From assembly GCA_025450555.1 (NCBI GenBank), contig JANWHF010000031.1, positions 1 through 8,707 on the forward strand: a stretch of 8,707 bases of DNA, given 5' to 3'. The number at the start of each line of letters is the position of its first letter. Position 1 is the stretch's first letter. The stretch is from Tepidisphaeraceae bacterium (GTDB lineage: Bacteria > Planctomycetota > Phycisphaerae > Tepidisphaerales > Tepidisphaeraceae). The notes beneath the pieces were generated by a model, which searched no databases, had not been told where the DNA came from, and worked only from the letters and a program-made list of their open reading frames with translations. Below are positions 8,027 to 8,707 of this stretch, piece after piece. The position numbers and the translations under genes were made by a program.

Positions 8027-8056
8027 TTGGACCCAATCGGCGATGGCCGGTAGAAT
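8027..8056 (+). promoter_or_regulatory. Sigma70-like promoter of tRNA-Thr
   Basis: TTGGAC (8027-8032) and TAGAAT (8051-8056) with an 18-bp spacer. Transcription should start near 8063, about seven bases before the mature 5' end at 8070. It probably also drives the glycosyltransferase gene, since no terminator separates it from the tRNA. Confidence 0.65.
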
Positions 8057-8069
8057 GCCTTTGCTCGAG

Positions 8070-8142
8070 GCCGTCCTAGCTCAATTGGCAGAGCAGTGCT
8101 TTTGTAAAGCACAGGTTGTCGGTTCGATTCCGACGGACGGCT
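8070..8142 (+). tRNA. tRNA-Thr (anticodon UGU)
   Basis: A complete cloverleaf. The acceptor stem GCCGTCC/GGACGGC is fully paired. The D arm is GCTC/GAGC with loop AATTGGCA. The anticodon arm is GTGCT/AGCAC with loop TTTGTAA, placing anticodon TGT at 8103-8105. The variable loop is AGGTT and the T arm is GTCGG/CCGAC with loop TTCGATT. The discriminator base is T at 8142. CCA is not encoded (TTTGC follows), so it must be added after transcription. Confidence 0.97.
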
Positions 8143-8147
8143 TTTGC

Positions 8148-8707
8148 ATGTCGATGGCCGATTCTCACCCACAATTCGTGCCTGTTGTCGTTACACCGAC
8201 TTACAACAACGATCGAACCGTTGGCGATGTTCTGGAGCGGGTAGCCGCCCTTGGATTGCCGGTGATCGTCGTCAATGATGGATGCACCGACTCAACCGCA
8301 TCGCTCTTGGAACGATGGAAGGCGGGGCATCCTGGATATCGCGTCGAGACTTGCGTTCATCCACAAAATCGGGGCAAAGCGGCCGCGCTGAAAACGGGCT
8401 TTGCCAAGGCCGCGGTCCTCAATTTCACCCACGCCATCACCATCGACACCGATGGCCAGCACGATCCGGAGGAAATCCCCGCCCTTCTGGAGGCGGCTAA
8501 GAAATCTCCACTCGCTTACATCCTGGGCTTCCGCGACGACACCCGGCCCGATTACCCGGCCAAGAGCCGAATCGGGCGGCGAATCTCCAACTTCTTCATC
8601 CGCGTCGAAAGCGGACTGCGCGTGCGCGACAGCCAGTGCGGCATGCGGATTTATCCACTGAAACTGATTTCCACCGTCCCCTGCCGGGCCGGGTTTTTTG
8701 GATATGA
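8148..8707 (+). CDS. GT2-family glycosyltransferase (partial, N-terminal)
   Basis: A GT-A fold glycosyltransferase that transfers a sugar from a nucleotide donor; 186 residues are visible and the gene runs off the window. Motifs in order are VVTPTYNN (14-21), VIVVNDGCTDST (39-50, Asp44 of the nucleotide pocket), NRGKAAALKTGF (74-85), ITIDTDGQHDPEEI (97-110, metal-binding DTD at 100-102) and DSQCGMRIYP (161-170). The last motif and overall spacing resemble dolichyl-phosphate-mannose synthase-like GT2 enzymes that use lipid carriers. The acceptor is unknown. ATG 8148 starts five bases after the tRNA discriminator; ATG 8154 is an alternative. No start codon exists upstream in frame within the tRNA and no ribosome binding site is seen. 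Transcription probably comes from the tRNA promoter, and RNase Z processing would leave a leader of about five bases. Confidence 0.9.
   Translation, partial: MSMADSHPQFVPVVVTPTYNNDRTVGDVLERVAALGLPVIVVNDGCTDSTASLLERWKAGHPGYRVETCVHPQNRGKAAALKTGFAKAAVLNFTHAITIDTDGQHDPEEIPALLEAAKKSPLAYILGFRDDTRPDYPAKSRIGRRISNFFIRVESGLRVRDSQCGMRIYPLKLISTVPCRAGFFGY

Overview
The window looks like a Planctomycetota chromosome, probably Phycisphaerae-like. The reasons are a very long Hanks-type Ser/Thr kinase carrying WD40 propellers, a REP-associated tyrosine transposase (RAYT) of the type common in that phylum, and a membrane protein opening with the N-terminal pattern (short basic start, hydrophobic helix, LRSYWVAD) that I associate with planctomycete proteins. 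The phylum call is inference from family resemblance.

Layout. Positions 1-310 hold the 5' half of an IS200/IS605 TnpA gene (minus strand, cut by the window edge) and a left-end hairpin. Positions 311-570 are a non-autonomous RAYT-derived element with a perfect 20-bp terminal inverted repeat, carrying a decayed piece of the RAYT 3' end. A small three-helix membrane protein follows (632-943). A second promoter at about 977-1006 then drives a gene cut after 11 codons by another RAYT element end. The RAYT element (1040-1960) contains a truncated extra left end, the intact RAYT gene (minus) and three stacked right ends that touch the stop codon of the next gene. That gene (1961-5533, minus) is a membrane-anchored kinase with 14 WD40 repeats, enough for two seven-bladed propellers.

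A 345-bp divergent intergenic region with GC-rich hairpins separates the kinase from a five-helix membrane protein (5879-6670, plus). Next comes a more AT-rich segment bounded by a decayed tRNA-Thr copy (6725-6796) and the intact tRNA-Thr(UGU) gene (8070-8142). Between them lies a two-gene toxin-antitoxin module: a MerR-like/DUF433 antitoxin and a PIN-like ribonuclease toxin, with a promoter overlaid by a direct repeat spaced two helical turns. A GT2 glycosyltransferase starts five bases after the tRNA and runs off the right edge.

The most notable unexplained signal is promoter structure. Three separate genes have a TANNAT box exactly six bases before the start codon, which predicts leaderless mRNAs. 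Two of them also share a 15-bp element at the same offset upstream. The other themes are repeated RAYT-end insertions that broke at least one gene, and a TA module lying between two copies of one tRNA sequence.
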